Source: Hymenobacter sp. BT559 (GTDB lineage Bacteria > Bacteroidota > Bacteroidia > Cytophagales > Hymenobacteraceae). From it: a stretch of 64,000 bases of DNA. Position 1 is the stretch's first letter. Every line of letters begins with the position of its first letter. Shown piece by piece: positions 23,500 through 32,421 of the stretch. The notes under the pieces are model-generated. The model worked only from the letters and a program-made list of their open reading frames with translations. It had not been told where the DNA came from and did not search any database. The position numbers were made by a program, and so were the translations under genes. The stretch is taken from contig NZ_JAGETY010000004.1 in NCBI RefSeq assembly GCF_017571525.1, positions 248,001 to 312,000 of the forward strand, given 5' to 3'.

Positions 23500-24270
23500 T
23501 TATTCGCCGTAGGTGCGCCGCCGAGTGCGGTCATTCATACTATGAATGCGCAGGTCTTTCTGCGAAAAAAGCGGCTCGTGGTTGCGCAGGATGCGCAGCA
23601 GCGGCACAAGGAGAATCTTGGCCCGCAGGTAGAAAATGGGGCCGCTGATTTCGCGGCGCACCACCTCATCCACAAACAGCGGCTGGCGCCAGCCGGCCCC
23701 GGCCCCGAGGCTAGCCCAGGAAAATACGCGCATCTGCGCGGCTACCGAGGGCTCGATGAGGGCAATGAAATCGCGCGGGGTGCTTGAGCGGGTGCCGGGC
23801 CGGTCTTCGTTGTTGTACTCGACGCGCACCGCGCCCATGCCACCCTGTAGGTTGGCGCCGAGCTCCCAGCGCGGGTTTTCGAGCACGATGTATTCGCCGT
23901 AGAGCGCCACGTTGTAGAAGCGCAGAGTGGCGTCGGGGTCGTCGGTGGCATTGTCGGGCGGTTCGAGGCGGGTGGGAATGCGGCTACTCAGGAAATAGAA
24001 CGCTAGGCCCGTACGCACCCGGCCCCGCCACTCAAGGCCGAGCTTGAGGCCGTTGATAATGGAGAAGTGGCTATTAATGATGGAATACCGCGAGTCGATT
24101 TGCAGCACGGGCCGGCGGCGGGCAAACACTGGAGCTGGCTTTGACGAGTCGGGCGGCGCCGGCGCGGCACTGGCAGGCCCAGCTAGGCTCAGTGCGAGCA
24201 GCACCGCCCACCAACAGCCGCAGCTCGACCAAGCCCGACGCCAAACCACTTGAATACTAAACACAACCAA
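23500..24270 (-). CDS. Predicted secreted/outer-membrane protein
   Basis: A 256-residue protein with a hydrophobic N-terminal signal (about 15-38, ending ASAA). Several possible beta strands follow (KLGLEWRGRVRTGLAFYFLS, RFYNVALYGEYIVL, WELGANLQGGMGAVRVEYNN), which suggests a small barrel. The C-terminus is basic (MNDRTRRRTYGE), which is odd for a barrel end. No family name comes to mind. It is convergent with the DUF481-like gene, with a 4-bp gap and no terminator visible between them. Confidence 0.7.
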   Translation of the reverse strand: MVVFSIQVVWRRAWSSCGCWWAVLLALSLAGPASAAPAPPDSSKPAPVFARRRPVLQIDSRYSIINSHFSIINGLKLGLEWRGRVRTGLAFYFLSSRIPTRLEPPDNATDDPDATLRFYNVALYGEYIVLENPRWELGANLQGGMGAVRVEYNNEDRPGTRSSTPRDFIALIEPSVAAQMRVFSWASLGAGAGWRQPLFVDEVVRREISGPIFYLRAKILLVPLLRILRNHEPLFSQKDLRIHSMNDRTRRRTYGE

Positions 24271-24372
24271 ATAAAAATAACACCTGCACGGGCAAGGTAC
24301 GCGGTGCGTCCTTAACCCGTTTTAATGAAGTAAATATGTAGAAACACGGAGGCTCTCAACCAGCGCTTTCCC

Positions 24373-25911
24373 TTAAAGTTTCAGCGCCTGCTCCAAGGCA
24401 TTGTCGATGGCCGGGCTGGTGGAGGGCCGGGGCGGGTTGTTGGCAATGATGCGGCCATCGCGCCCAATGAGCCAGTAGCTCGGAATGGACTGCACATTGA
24501 AGGCGCGGGGGGCAGCCCCGTCGAAGGCGCCGCCATCGTGCAACTGCACGGCGTTGGGGCTAGCCACCTGCTTGGTCGCCAAGTACTTCTGCCAGTCGGC
24601 GGCCTGGCTATCGAGCGATACGTAGAGGAACACTATGTCGCGGCCCGCAAACTTGCGGCGCAATTCAAGGCTAGCCGGCATTTCGGCCAGGCAGGGCGCG
24701 CACCAGGTGGCCCAGAAGTCGAGGTATACCACCTTGCCGCGCAAGCTGCTGAGCGATACCTTCTTGCCGCTGGCATCGAGCAGCGTAAAATCGGGCGCGG
24801 GCTGGCCACTGGCTAGGGCCAAGTGGGTGCGTACAGCCTGCCGCACCTCCCGGGCAATGGTCGAATCGTGGTTGTGGGCCCGGAAGTCGGGCAGCAGCGG
24901 GCGTATGTCGGTATGTTCGCTCTCTACCTTGCCCAGCAGGTACTGGCCCACAGCTACGTCGCGCACGCGGCCCTCGCCCAGGGCCTCGGTGGCACGCTGG
25001 TAGAGGCGGCGCCCGGCGGCGGGACCGGTAGGCAGGTTACCGTCCTCGTCGTTGAGCTGGGTGAAGCCATAGGTCATGAGCAGACCCTGGAAAGCACTCT
25101 GCGTCAGGGCCGAATCCTGGCTAGCCAGCTGCATTTCGCTTAAAAAATCGTAGTAGCTCACCGGCAGCGTGGCGTAGCCGGCCTGGCGCCGCTCGGCCGA
25201 CTGGCGCGAGGTGTAGCTGAGCAGCGAGCTGGCCCACTCGTCGGCAATGGCCTGGCGCTGCTGGTGCACAAAAGCGGCGGGCATGGGCTTGGCCACGGCG
25301 AAGGCGGCGAGCGCGGCCAGCCGCTGCTGGCGGTAGGTATCGGCGGCGCGGCGCAGCTCGGCGGCGCTGAGGCGGCCGGCGCGGGCGTCGGGCGTACGGC
25401 CGGCCTCGTCGTCCTGGCTAGCCAGCAGGCTGCTTTGGGTCAGGTAGTTATTGGCATTCGCACCGCGCCCGGCAAAGGCCAGGGTACGCTCAAAGCGGCT
25501 GGCATCGAAGGTCAGGCGCAGGGCGTCGCCGGGCGAGAGGTAGAGCGTGGCGTAGGTGTTCTCATACCCTAGCCGGGCCTCGGTGGGCGCGGCCAGTCGG
25601 GGCACCGTCAGCCGGAAGTCGCCGGCCGGGCTCAGCCGGGCCTCCACCGTTTGGGTAAGATGGCCGCGCCAGTCGGGCCCGTAGCTGAGGCTGATGGTGC
25701 GGGCCGTGGGCGCATCCACATGGCCGCTGACAGTGGTGCCACCCGCCGCCAGGGCGGGGCTAGCCTGCCGAAACGCCGGCGCTTTAAATGGCGGCGGGGC
25801 CGGGCGCTGGGCGGCGGCCAGCAGCGGCAGCCCGACCCAACCCAGGCAGGCCAGCGCCTTTATAATTAAACGGTTAGCTGCAACGGTGCGGCAACTGGAC
25901 GGAGCACCCAT
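24373..25911 (-). CDS. TlpA-family thiol-disulfide oxidoreductase
   Basis: A periplasmic or membrane-anchored protein of 512 residues with an N-terminal hydrophobic signal (about 14-34). A long helical and beta-rich N-terminal part is followed by a C-terminal thioredoxin-like TlpA domain (about 375-512), with YLDFWATWCAPCLAEMPASL and the active-site cysteines 404 and 407. Bacteroidota have many such proteins, often beside envelope genes, and few have known partners. A paralogue lies immediately upstream on the same strand with the same architecture, so the two look like a tandem duplication. Confidence 0.9.
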   Translation of the reverse strand: MGAPSSCRTVAANRLIIKALACLGWVGLPLLAAAQRPAPPPFKAPAFRQASPALAAGGTTVSGHVDAPTARTISLSYGPDWRGHLTQTVEARLSPAGDFRLTVPRLAAPTEARLGYENTYATLYLSPGDALRLTFDASRFERTLAFAGRGANANNYLTQSSLLASQDDEAGRTPDARAGRLSAAELRRAADTYRQQRLAALAAFAVAKPMPAAFVHQQRQAIADEWASSLLSYTSRQSAERRQAGYATLPVSYYDFLSEMQLASQDSALTQSAFQGLLMTYGFTQLNDEDGNLPTGPAAGRRLYQRATEALGEGRVRDVAVGQYLLGKVESEHTDIRPLLPDFRAHNHDSTIAREVRQAVRTHLALASGQPAPDFTLLDASGKKVSLSSLRGKVVYLDFWATWCAPCLAEMPASLELRRKFAGRDIVFLYVSLDSQAADWQKYLATKQVASPNAVQLHDGGAFDGAAPRAFNVQSIPSYWLIGRDGRIIANNPPRPSTSPAIDNALEQALKL

Positions 25912-25969
25912 AACAAAATCGGCAATAGCCAGACAAAGATACTTGGGCCCTGCCCCGCCGCCCGGTGGG

Positions 25970-27388
25970 CTAGCGCTTCAGCGCCTGCTCGATGGCGGCC
26001 ACGGTTTCGGGCCCGTCAGAGGGGCGCGAAGCATACACGGTGACAAAACGACCATCGCGCCCGATGAGGTAGTACGTGGGGTAGCCATTTACCAGGTAGG
26101 TGGCCGCCAGGCTACTGTCAGGCGCGCGCAGGTGTACGCTGCTAGGGCCAGTGAAGTGCTTATCGGCCAGTGCTTGCTGCCACTTGGCTTCGGCATCGCC
26201 CACCGAGATATAGAGAAATACAACATCACGGCCTTCAAACTGCTTTTTGAGGGTGGGAGCAAATTCAGTCATCTCCCGCATGCACGGGCCGCACCACGTG
26301 CCCCAGAAGTCGAGGTACACCACCTTGCCCTTCAGGTCGGCCAGCGACACCTGTTTGCCGGTATTATCAGTGAGGGTAAACGCAGGGGCTAGCTGCCCGG
26401 CACTGAGCTGCTGGCGCTGGGCAAAGGCCTGCCGCACTGAGCGAGCTACGGCCGAGTCGCGGTTGTGCTGCCGAAAGGTGGCATAAAATACTTTCGCGCC
26501 GGCCGGATTATTGCGAATAGAATTGAATAACACTGCTTCCATCGTCCAGTTACGCGCCTTGGTATCGCCCAACTCGGCGGTAGCTAGCTGGTAGAGGCGC
26601 GGGCCTTGCGCAGGGTCGGTACTGAGCCGACCAGAGGGCACTAAGCGGCTCTGATAGCCCATCACAAAATTGGCCACCAGCGAGTTATCAATCAGGCTTC
26701 GGCCCCAGTGCCGGCTCACCTGCTTCACAAAAGGCTCCTTCAAAAAGCTGTAGTAGGCTTCGGGAAGGGGCTCGCCTGCTGCCGAGGTCGGGTTCATGGT
26801 GGCGTACATGAGCAGTGTGGTGGCCCAGTTGGTATTGATGGCTAACTGCTCATCCTGAATAAACTCGGCCGGTAGTGAGTGAGCCTTGGCGTAGCTGGCC
26901 AGGTTAGCCAGCCGGCGCTCGCGGTAGGCATCGCTGAGACGGCGAATTTCAACAGGCGTGGTCGTGCGCAGGTTGTTCTGCGGCCGGGGCAGGTCGGGGG
27001 CAGCAGGGCCATATTGATAGGTATAGAGCGAGTGAGCCAGGTAATTATTGACCTCACTGCCTTTGCCGGTATATCCCAGGGTCCGGTCGAAATCCTTGAA
27101 GTCGAGTAGCATTACCAACTGGTCGCCCGGCTGCAGATACAGTTGCGTACGCTGGCCAGCGCAGCTGAATTCCGTAGGGGTGCTTTGCGTCAGGTCTTTT
27201 AGCTGAATCTGAAAGTCGCCGCTGGCGCTGAGGGGCGCTTTTACGCGCCGCTCGCCTATAAAGAGTAGCACGGTGTCGCCGGCCGGCGCGTGCGCGAGGT
27301 GGCCGTGCAGGCGCGTAACGGGCGGCGCCGGGCTAGCCAGCAAATGAAGCGTGGTGCTCAGCGCGAGAGTCAGTAGCAGGGGCAACAT
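25970..27388 (-). CDS. TlpA-family thiol-disulfide oxidoreductase, paralogue
   Basis: A 472-residue protein from the ATG at 27388 (MLPLLLTLALSTTLHLLASP, a signal sequence); the frame is open to 27445 without a family-like extension. The C-terminal TlpA domain has YLDFWGTWCGPCMREM with cysteines 366 and 369. It shares its layout with the following gene, including DQLVMLLDFKDFDRTLGYTG against DALRLTFDASRFERTLAFAG in the N-terminal half. The two genes are 58 bp apart and probably form one unit. Confidence 0.9.
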   Translation of the reverse strand: MLPLLLTLALSTTLHLLASPAPPVTRLHGHLAHAPAGDTVLLFIGERRVKAPLSASGDFQIQLKDLTQSTPTEFSCAGQRTQLYLQPGDQLVMLLDFKDFDRTLGYTGKGSEVNNYLAHSLYTYQYGPAAPDLPRPQNNLRTTTPVEIRRLSDAYRERRLANLASYAKAHSLPAEFIQDEQLAINTNWATTLLMYATMNPTSAAGEPLPEAYYSFLKEPFVKQVSRHWGRSLIDNSLVANFVMGYQSRLVPSGRLSTDPAQGPRLYQLATAELGDTKARNWTMEAVLFNSIRNNPAGAKVFYATFRQHNRDSAVARSVRQAFAQRQQLSAGQLAPAFTLTDNTGKQVSLADLKGKVVYLDFWGTWCGPCMREMTEFAPTLKKQFEGRDVVFLYISVGDAEAKWQQALADKHFTGPSSVHLRAPDSSLAATYLVNGYPTYYLIGRDGRFVTVYASRPSDGPETVAAIEQALKR

Positions 27389-27574
27389 AAGGGGGCGATG
27401 GGTAGCGTGGAAATTAGATAACGCAATATAATGACCTGAATGCAACCAGACAGCTGCTTCACCCCGTCGCTCGGCGGCTTGGCCCCGGGCGCGGGCGGCT
27501 TCACCCGTTTTGGGCTAGCCGGGTCATGAGCAAGTCCGTAGTTTTGAAGCAGTTACTAGCCCCTTCCTCAGCCC

Positions 27575-28054
27575 ATGCTCACGCCCGACTTCCTATTTTC
27601 CCTGGCCAACCCGCTCGCTATGCTGGGCTGGGCGCTCCTGGTGCTAGCCCCGCGCTGGCGCGTTACCAACGCCTTGGTACTCAGTGGGGCGTGGTCGCTA
27701 GGGCTGGCCCTGGCCTACGCTGCCCTCATCACCACGCACTACTTGGGCGGGCACGGCGCCGAGGGCGGCTTTGGCTCGCTGGCACAGGTGGCGGCGCTCT
27801 TTCAAGACCCCTGGGCGCTGCTGGCGGGGTGGGTGCACTACCTGTGCTTCGACCTCTTCACTGGCGCCTGGGAGGTGCGCGATGCCCAGCGCCGGGGCGT
27901 GCCGCACGTAGCGCTGGTACCGGCGCTAGGGCTCACGTTCCTGTTTGGGCCGGTGGGGCTGCTGGTGTATTTCGGCGTGCGCCGGGCTTTCGGGCAAAAA
28001 AGCATCTCGCAACCTACTAACAACCAACATTATGAAAACGCTCTCGCTCGCTGA
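27575..28054 (+). CDS. ABA4-like (DUF4281) membrane protein
   Basis: A four-TM protein of 159 residues. LFSLANPLAMLGWALLVLAP at the start, WVHYLCFDLFTGAWEVRDAQ in the middle and FGPVGLLVYFGVRRAFG near the end match the ABA4-like family. This family includes plant ABA4, needed for neoxanthin formation, and bacterial homologues of unknown role. The stop lies inside the next gene, a 23-bp overlap, so the two are translationally coupled. The pair leads into a LytS/LytTR gene pair. Confidence 0.85.
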   Translation: MLTPDFLFSLANPLAMLGWALLVLAPRWRVTNALVLSGAWSLGLALAYAALITTHYLGGHGAEGGFGSLAQVAALFQDPWALLAGWVHYLCFDLFTGAWEVRDAQRRGVPHVALVPALGLTFLFGPVGLLVYFGVRRAFGQKSISQPTNNQHYENALAR

Positions 28055-28895
28055 TTTCGCACAGGATGCCCCTAGCACGGCTGCTACCAACAACTTGGGC
28101 AACCGCTTTATTGAGGCGATGCGCATACTGCGCTGCGCCAACGCGCCGCTCGCCTACGCCGGCTGGCTCAATGTAGGGCTAGCTGGGCTAGCCCTGGTGC
28201 TGCTGCCCCTCGACCACCGCCACGTCACGGGGCTGCTGGTGTGGCTGAAGCCGCTGAAATTCTCGTTGTCCATTGTGGCCTATGCCTGGACGCTGGGCTG
28301 GCTGCTGGCTAGCCTGCCGGCCGCCGCGCAGCCTGCCGTGCGCCGCCTGAGCTGGGGCGTAGCCGCCAGTATGGTGGTCGAAATCGCGGTTATTTTCGTT
28401 CAGGCGGCGCGCGGCACCAGCTCGCACTACAACGCGAGCAGTCCGCTCAACGGCGCCCTATTTGGGCTGATGGGCCTATTTATTGTGGTGAATACGGCTA
28501 TGACTGTCTGGGCTTTATACCTGGCGTGGCGCCACCGGCCGGCCGGGTCGGCGGGCTACGTATGGGGCCTGCGGCTCGGGCTACTGGTGTTTCTCATCGG
28601 CTCAGTGCTGGGCGGGTTTATGATTCATAATCAGCAGCACACGGTGGGCGCCCCCGACGGCGGCCCCGGCCTGCCCGGCCTGGGCTGGAGCACCGTGGCC
28701 GGCGACCTGCGCGCGGCGCATTTTCTGGGCATGCACGCCTTGCAGGCGCTGCCGCTGCTGGGCTGGGCGCTGGGCCGCTGGGTGCCGCGCCGGGCGGTGG
28801 TGCTCACCTGGCTGGGCACGGCGCTGTATGCGGCGGCGGTGGCGGGGCTGCTGCTGGGGGCACTGGCCGGGCGCCCGCTGGTGGCTATGCACTAG
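28032..28895 (+). CDS. Polytopic membrane protein, unknown family
   Basis: A 287-residue protein with a soluble N-terminal 35 residues and then about seven hydrophobic segments (for example LAYAGWLNVGLAGLALVLLP and LFGLMGLFIVVNTAMTVWAL). Conserved-looking His and Asn residues occur in HNQQHTVGAP and HFLGMHALQALPLLG. I do not recognise the family. The ATG at 28032 (MKTLSLADFAQD) overlaps the ABA4-like gene by 23 bp; the frame is open further upstream, but only inside that gene. It is followed 30 bp later by a histidine kinase gene. Confidence 0.8.
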   Translation: MKTLSLADFAQDAPSTAATNNLGNRFIEAMRILRCANAPLAYAGWLNVGLAGLALVLLPLDHRHVTGLLVWLKPLKFSLSIVAYAWTLGWLLASLPAAAQPAVRRLSWGVAASMVVEIAVIFVQAARGTSSHYNASSPLNGALFGLMGLFIVVNTAMTVWALYLAWRHRPAGSAGYVWGLRLGLLVFLIGSVLGGFMIHNQQHTVGAPDGGPGLPGLGWSTVAGDLRAAHFLGMHALQALPLLGWALGRWVPRRAVVLTWLGTALYAAAVAGLLLGALAGRPLVAMH

Positions 28896-28925
28896 GCCTA
28901 CTTATTTGCCCCGACCTTCGCCTGC

Positions 28926-29936
28926 ATGAACGACCGGCGCTTTCTGCTCTTTGGCATACCCCTGCTGGCCGCGCTAGAGCTGGTGCCCCGCGGCAGCTAC
29001 AGCCAGCCGCTAGGGTGGCACTGGCTGGTAGACTACGGGGTGGCCCTGCTGTTTACCATCACGCTCTGGCTCGGCAACCGCGCGCTGTGGCAATGGCTGC
29101 TGCGCCGCTGGCCACAGCAGGCCGCCACGGCACGCCGCCTGTGGTGCCTGGCCGCCGCCGGCGTGGCCTATACGGCGGCCGCTTCGCTGACGCTGGCCGG
29201 GCTGCTGGCCATGCTGCAAGGCTACCACCTGCACCTGGCCGACGAGCTGCGCGAAATCAGCCTGAACCTGGTTTCGACGTTTATCGTGCTTTTACTCTAC
29301 GAAAGCCGGCACCTGTTTGTGCAGTGGGAAGCCAATCTGCGCCGCGCCGACCACCTGGCTCAGGCTAGCACCCAGGCCCAGCTCGATACCCTGGCCCAGC
29401 AGCTCGACCCGCATTTTCTCTTCAACTCGCTCAATACCCTGGCCGCGCTCATCGAGCCCCAGAACGAGCCCGCCCAGCACTACGTGGAGGGCCTGGCTGA
29501 TGTCTACCGCTACGTGCTGCTGAGCCGCGAGCGCCCTACCGTGCCGCTGGCCGAGGAGCTGGCTTTTGTGCAGACCTACGTGGCGCTGCAAAAGGTACGC
29601 TTTCGCGATAATGTGCTGGTAAGCTACGACGTGCCCACCGCCGCGCTGGCCCGGCGCGTGGCCCCGCTCAGCGTGCAGGGGCTGGTCGAGAATGCGCTTA
29701 AGCACAACGAGGCCTCGCGGGCCCGCCCGCTGCATCTGCGCCTGGCAGCCGATGTGGCCAGCCTGCGCGTCGAAAATACCTGGCAGCCCCGCGCCGCCGG
29801 GCTAGCCCCCGGCACCGGCACGGGCCTGGCCAACGTGCGCCAGCGCTACGCGCTGCTCGGGGCTAGCCAGCCGGTGCAGGTGCAGCAGGCGGGAGACATC
29901 TTTGCCGTCACGCTGCCACTGCTGCCCCCTGCCTAG
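28926..29936 (+). CDS. LytS/YehU-type sensor histidine kinase
   Basis: A 336-residue kinase with about four N-terminal membrane helices (to about 128), a short coiled region, and the His_kinase domain QLDPHFLFNSLNTLAALIEP (phospho-accepting His163). A degenerate HATPase_c domain follows (VENALKHNEA, then GTGLANVRQRYALLG). There is no extracellular sensor domain, so the membrane helices are the likely input. It lies 15 bp before its LytTR partner. It is probably part of one unit with the ABA4-like and membrane protein genes, whose products might take part in the signal. Confidence 0.93.
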   Translation: MNDRRFLLFGIPLLAALELVPRGSYSQPLGWHWLVDYGVALLFTITLWLGNRALWQWLLRRWPQQAATARRLWCLAAAGVAYTAAASLTLAGLLAMLQGYHLHLADELREISLNLVSTFIVLLLYESRHLFVQWEANLRRADHLAQASTQAQLDTLAQQLDPHFLFNSLNTLAALIEPQNEPAQHYVEGLADVYRYVLLSRERPTVPLAEELAFVQTYVALQKVRFRDNVLVSYDVPTAALARRVAPLSVQGLVENALKHNEASRARPLHLRLAADVASLRVENTWQPRAAGLAPGTGTGLANVRQRYALLGASQPVQVQQAGDIFAVTLPLLPPA

Positions 29937-29951
29937 CCCGCCATTTTCGCC

Positions 29952-30782
29952 ATGCTGCCCCTGCGCATTTTAGTTTTTGAGGACGAGTACCCGGCCGCCG
30001 AGCGCCTGCGGCGCCTGCTGGCCCAGGCCGCGCCCACGGCCGAGGTCCTGGCCGTGCTCGACACGGTAGCCGGCGCGCTGGCCTGGCTAGCCACCCACCC
30101 CGCGCCCGACCTCATTCTCAGCGACATTCAGCTGGCCGACGGGCTCAGCCTCGACGTATTTGCCCAAGCTGTAGTGGCGTGCCCAGTCATTTTCACCACC
30201 GCCTACGACCAGTATGCGCTGCAAGCCTTCCGGGCCAATGGCATCGACTACCTCCTGAAGCCCCTCAAGCTGCCCGAATTGCAGGCGGCGCTGGGCAAGC
30301 TGGCAGCGCTGCAAGCCGGGAGCCGCGAAGCCCAAAAGAAGCTAGCTGCTGCGCACAGCTCCACTCCGCATTTAGTATCCACCTCCCCTACTATTTCCAT
30401 CGAGCGCCTGCTCGATGCGCTGCCCCGGCCCCAGCGGCCCTATAAAACGCGGTTTTTGGTGCGGCAGGGCGAGCACCTGCTGCCACTGCCCGCCACCGAA
30501 GCAGCCTGGTTCCAGAGCCGCCACGACACCACTACCCTCGCTACGCTCGATGGCCGCCGCTTCGTGGTAGAGTACACCCTGGAGCAGCTCGAAGGCCTGC
30601 TCGACCCTGGTCAGTTTTTCCGCCTCAACCGCCAGCTCATCGCCCAGCTACCGGCCGTGCGCCGGCTCGCGGCCCACTTTGGCGGCAAGCTGCTGGTAGA
30701 GCTAGCCCCTGCCCCCACCGACGAAATACTGGTGAGCAAGGAAAAAGCCGGCGCCGTGAAAAGCTGGCTGGAGGGCGGCTAG
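29952..30782 (+). CDS. LytTR-family response regulator
   Basis: A 276-residue regulator. The receiver domain (1-125) has the acidic pair FEDE and phospho-acceptor Asp58 (LILSDIQLADG), then FTTAYDQYALQAF and the conserved Lys in YLLKPLK. A linker and a C-terminal LytTR DNA-binding domain follow (RFLVRQGEHLLPLPATEAAW, then QFFRLNRQLIAQL). It is the cognate regulator of the preceding kinase. It resembles the regulator at 31012-31866 strongly (for example DIQLADGLSLDVF against DIHLADGLSFELF). Confidence 0.93.
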   Translation: MLPLRILVFEDEYPAAERLRRLLAQAAPTAEVLAVLDTVAGALAWLATHPAPDLILSDIQLADGLSLDVFAQAVVACPVIFTTAYDQYALQAFRANGIDYLLKPLKLPELQAALGKLAALQAGSREAQKKLAAAHSSTPHLVSTSPTISIERLLDALPRPQRPYKTRFLVRQGEHLLPLPATEAAWFQSRHDTTTLATLDGRRFVVEYTLEQLEGLLDPGQFFRLNRQLIAQLPAVRRLAAHFGGKLLVELAPAPTDEILVSKEKAGAVKSWLEGG

Positions 30783-30838
30783 CCCCCGCTACCTAGCCCG
30801 CCTTTCCGCGTATCCCGTCGCTTGAATGGCAATTCGCT

Positions 30839-31009
30839 ATGAACGCGGTTAAATTGAAAATCAGCCCATTGCGCCACCTTACCGACGCCATGCGCAAGAT
30901 AGAGCACTGGCTGGAAGCCGGCGCCCGCCTGGGCGAGTTTCTCGTGCCGGCTACCGAGTCGGCCCACATGTTCGCGGCGGGCCAGCCCGTGCGCCCCGTC
31001 GTGGGCTAG
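30839..31009 (+). pseudogene. C-terminal remnant of a Uma2-family nuclease-like gene
   Basis: A 56-codon frame. The segments ISPLRHLTDAMRKIEHWLEA and GARLGEFLV, followed by AAGQPVRPV, resemble the end of Uma2 (DUF820) proteins, where a Ser-Pro, a helix ending WLEAGARLGW, and a Y-R-PGQP segment occur in this order. Uma2 proteins are about 190 residues, so the N-terminal two thirds with most of the nuclease core is missing. The match is from memory of the family pattern and is short. It sits exactly between two convergent two-component systems. Confidence 0.5.
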
Positions 31010-31011
31010 GG

Positions 31012-31866
31012 CTAGCGGTCGAGCCAGTTTTTGAATACGCTCACTTTTTCGCGGCTCACCAGCACCGGGCCTTCGCTCTCGGGCGGGGCGGGCTTCAGAA
31101 TGGTTTGCAGCCGCGAGTTGGTGTAATGAATAATATCGGCGATGGCGGCCTGCCGGGCCAGAAAGGCCCGATTCAGGCGGAAAAATTGGCTCGGGTCGAG
31201 CAGACCTTCAAGCTGTTCCATGGTGTAGTCCACCACATACTTGCGGCCGTCGGTGCTTTGCAGCAGAGTTGTTTTTTCGAGGCTGAAAAAGTAGGCCACC
31301 TGCTCGACGGGCACCACCTTGAGGTGCTCGCCCACGCGCACCACAAACTGACTTTTGTAGCTGGCCACGGGCGCCGGCTGGCGCAGCTGCTGCAAAAGAG
31401 CCGCCAGCGTTGCCGCATCCAAGCCGGGCACTGATGAGCCGTTTTCCGCCGCTGGTTTTGTGCTGGAAACCGAACTTTTTGTACTAAAGTCCCCACGGGA
31501 AGCAATAGGTAAACGCTGCTGCAATTTTACCACTGCCTGCCTAATCTCCTCTTCGTCAATGGGTTTAAGCAGGTAATCGACGCTATTGACTTTAAACGCC
31601 CGCACAGCATACTGGTCGTAGGCTGTAGTAAAAACGACCGGGCACGTCACGGTTACCTGCTCAAACAGCTCAAAGCTGAGGCCATCGGCCAGGTGAATAT
31701 CCAGAAACAGTACGTCGGGCGCGGGGCCGGCTTGCAGAAGGGCCACGGCCTGCGCCACCGACTCGGCGGGGCCCAGAATCTCAAATGGCACGGCTTGTTT
31801 TTGGAGCAGGCTCGCCAGGCGGCGGGCCGCTAGGGGCTCATCTTCGACAAGTAAGGCGCGGAGCAT
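31012..31866 (-). CDS. LytTR-family response regulator
   Basis: A 284-residue regulator with a receiver domain (Asp56 in VLFLDIHLADG, VEDE at the N-terminus, KPIDEEE with the conserved Lys) and a C-terminal LytTR domain (SQFVVRVGEHLKVVPVEQVA, then QFFRLNRAFLARQ). A Ser-rich linker of about 40 residues lies between them. The kinase of the same system is at 32422-33558, with a small membrane protein gene between. It is a paralogue of the regulator at 29952, in opposite orientation. Confidence 0.93.
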   Translation of the reverse strand: MLRALLVEDEPLAARRLASLLQKQAVPFEILGPAESVAQAVALLQAGPAPDVLFLDIHLADGLSFELFEQVTVTCPVVFTTAYDQYAVRAFKVNSVDYLLKPIDEEEIRQAVVKLQQRLPIASRGDFSTKSSVSSTKPAAENGSSVPGLDAATLAALLQQLRQPAPVASYKSQFVVRVGEHLKVVPVEQVAYFFSLEKTTLLQSTDGRKYVVDYTMEQLEGLLDPSQFFRLNRAFLARQAAIADIIHYTNSRLQTILKPAPPESEGPVLVSREKVSVFKNWLDR

Positions 31867-31896
31867 AGCAAGAAATCAAAAAGAACGACGGATAGC

Positions 31897-32385
31897 TTAG
31901 CGGTGCACGGCCAGGCTATCGCGCAACTGCCAGATGCGCTGGCCCAGGGCCGCCGCGTGGTAGAAGTAGTTGGTTTGGGCCAGCTGCGCCACCTCGCCAT
32001 CGGCCGAGGTAGACAGGCGCAACATAATAGTGCGGCTGTGCAGATGCTGGGCCGCCGCCAGCTCGGGCCGCAGGCGCACCTCCAGCGTGGCCTCTAGCAG
32101 CGGCTCGAAGGCTGGGGTAACGACCACGGGGCGCAGCTGCTGCAGGGTGAGCAGCAAGGTGCGCAGCAGGGCCGGCGCACGCACCTGAAACGGACGGGTT
32201 TGCCCCGCCAGCAGCGGGTACACGGTAATGCTTTCCACGTCGCTGAGTTGGGCCCGGTGCAGGGCCTGCTCTACGGCCACGTGCCCGTTTGGGGTAGCAC
32301 CCTTGCGCACCAGCAGCCACCCAATACCCGTGGCAATGACGGCGCACAGCACCCATAGTAGTTCGGAATAGCTTCGCTTTATCAC
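31897..32385 (-). CDS. Membrane-anchored hypothetical protein between kinase and regulator
   Basis: A 162-residue protein with one N-terminal membrane helix (about residues 8-26, LLWVLCAVIATGIGWLLV) and a soluble domain that is probably periplasmic. The domain begins with VESITVYPLLAGQTRPF and includes a TLEVRLRPELAAAQ strand region. I do not recognise it. It lies 30 bp before the response regulator and 36 bp after the kinase gene, so it is co-transcribed and may modulate the kinase. Confidence 0.75.
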   Translation of the reverse strand: MIKRSYSELLWVLCAVIATGIGWLLVRKGATPNGHVAVEQALHRAQLSDVESITVYPLLAGQTRPFQVRAPALLRTLLLTLQQLRPVVVTPAFEPLLEATLEVRLRPELAAAQHLHSRTIMLRLSTSADGEVAQLAQTNYFYHAAALGQRIWQLRDSLAVHR

Positions 32386-32421
32386 TTCTCAAAAAGCCGA
32401 GCCTGGCTAGTGGCGGCCCAT

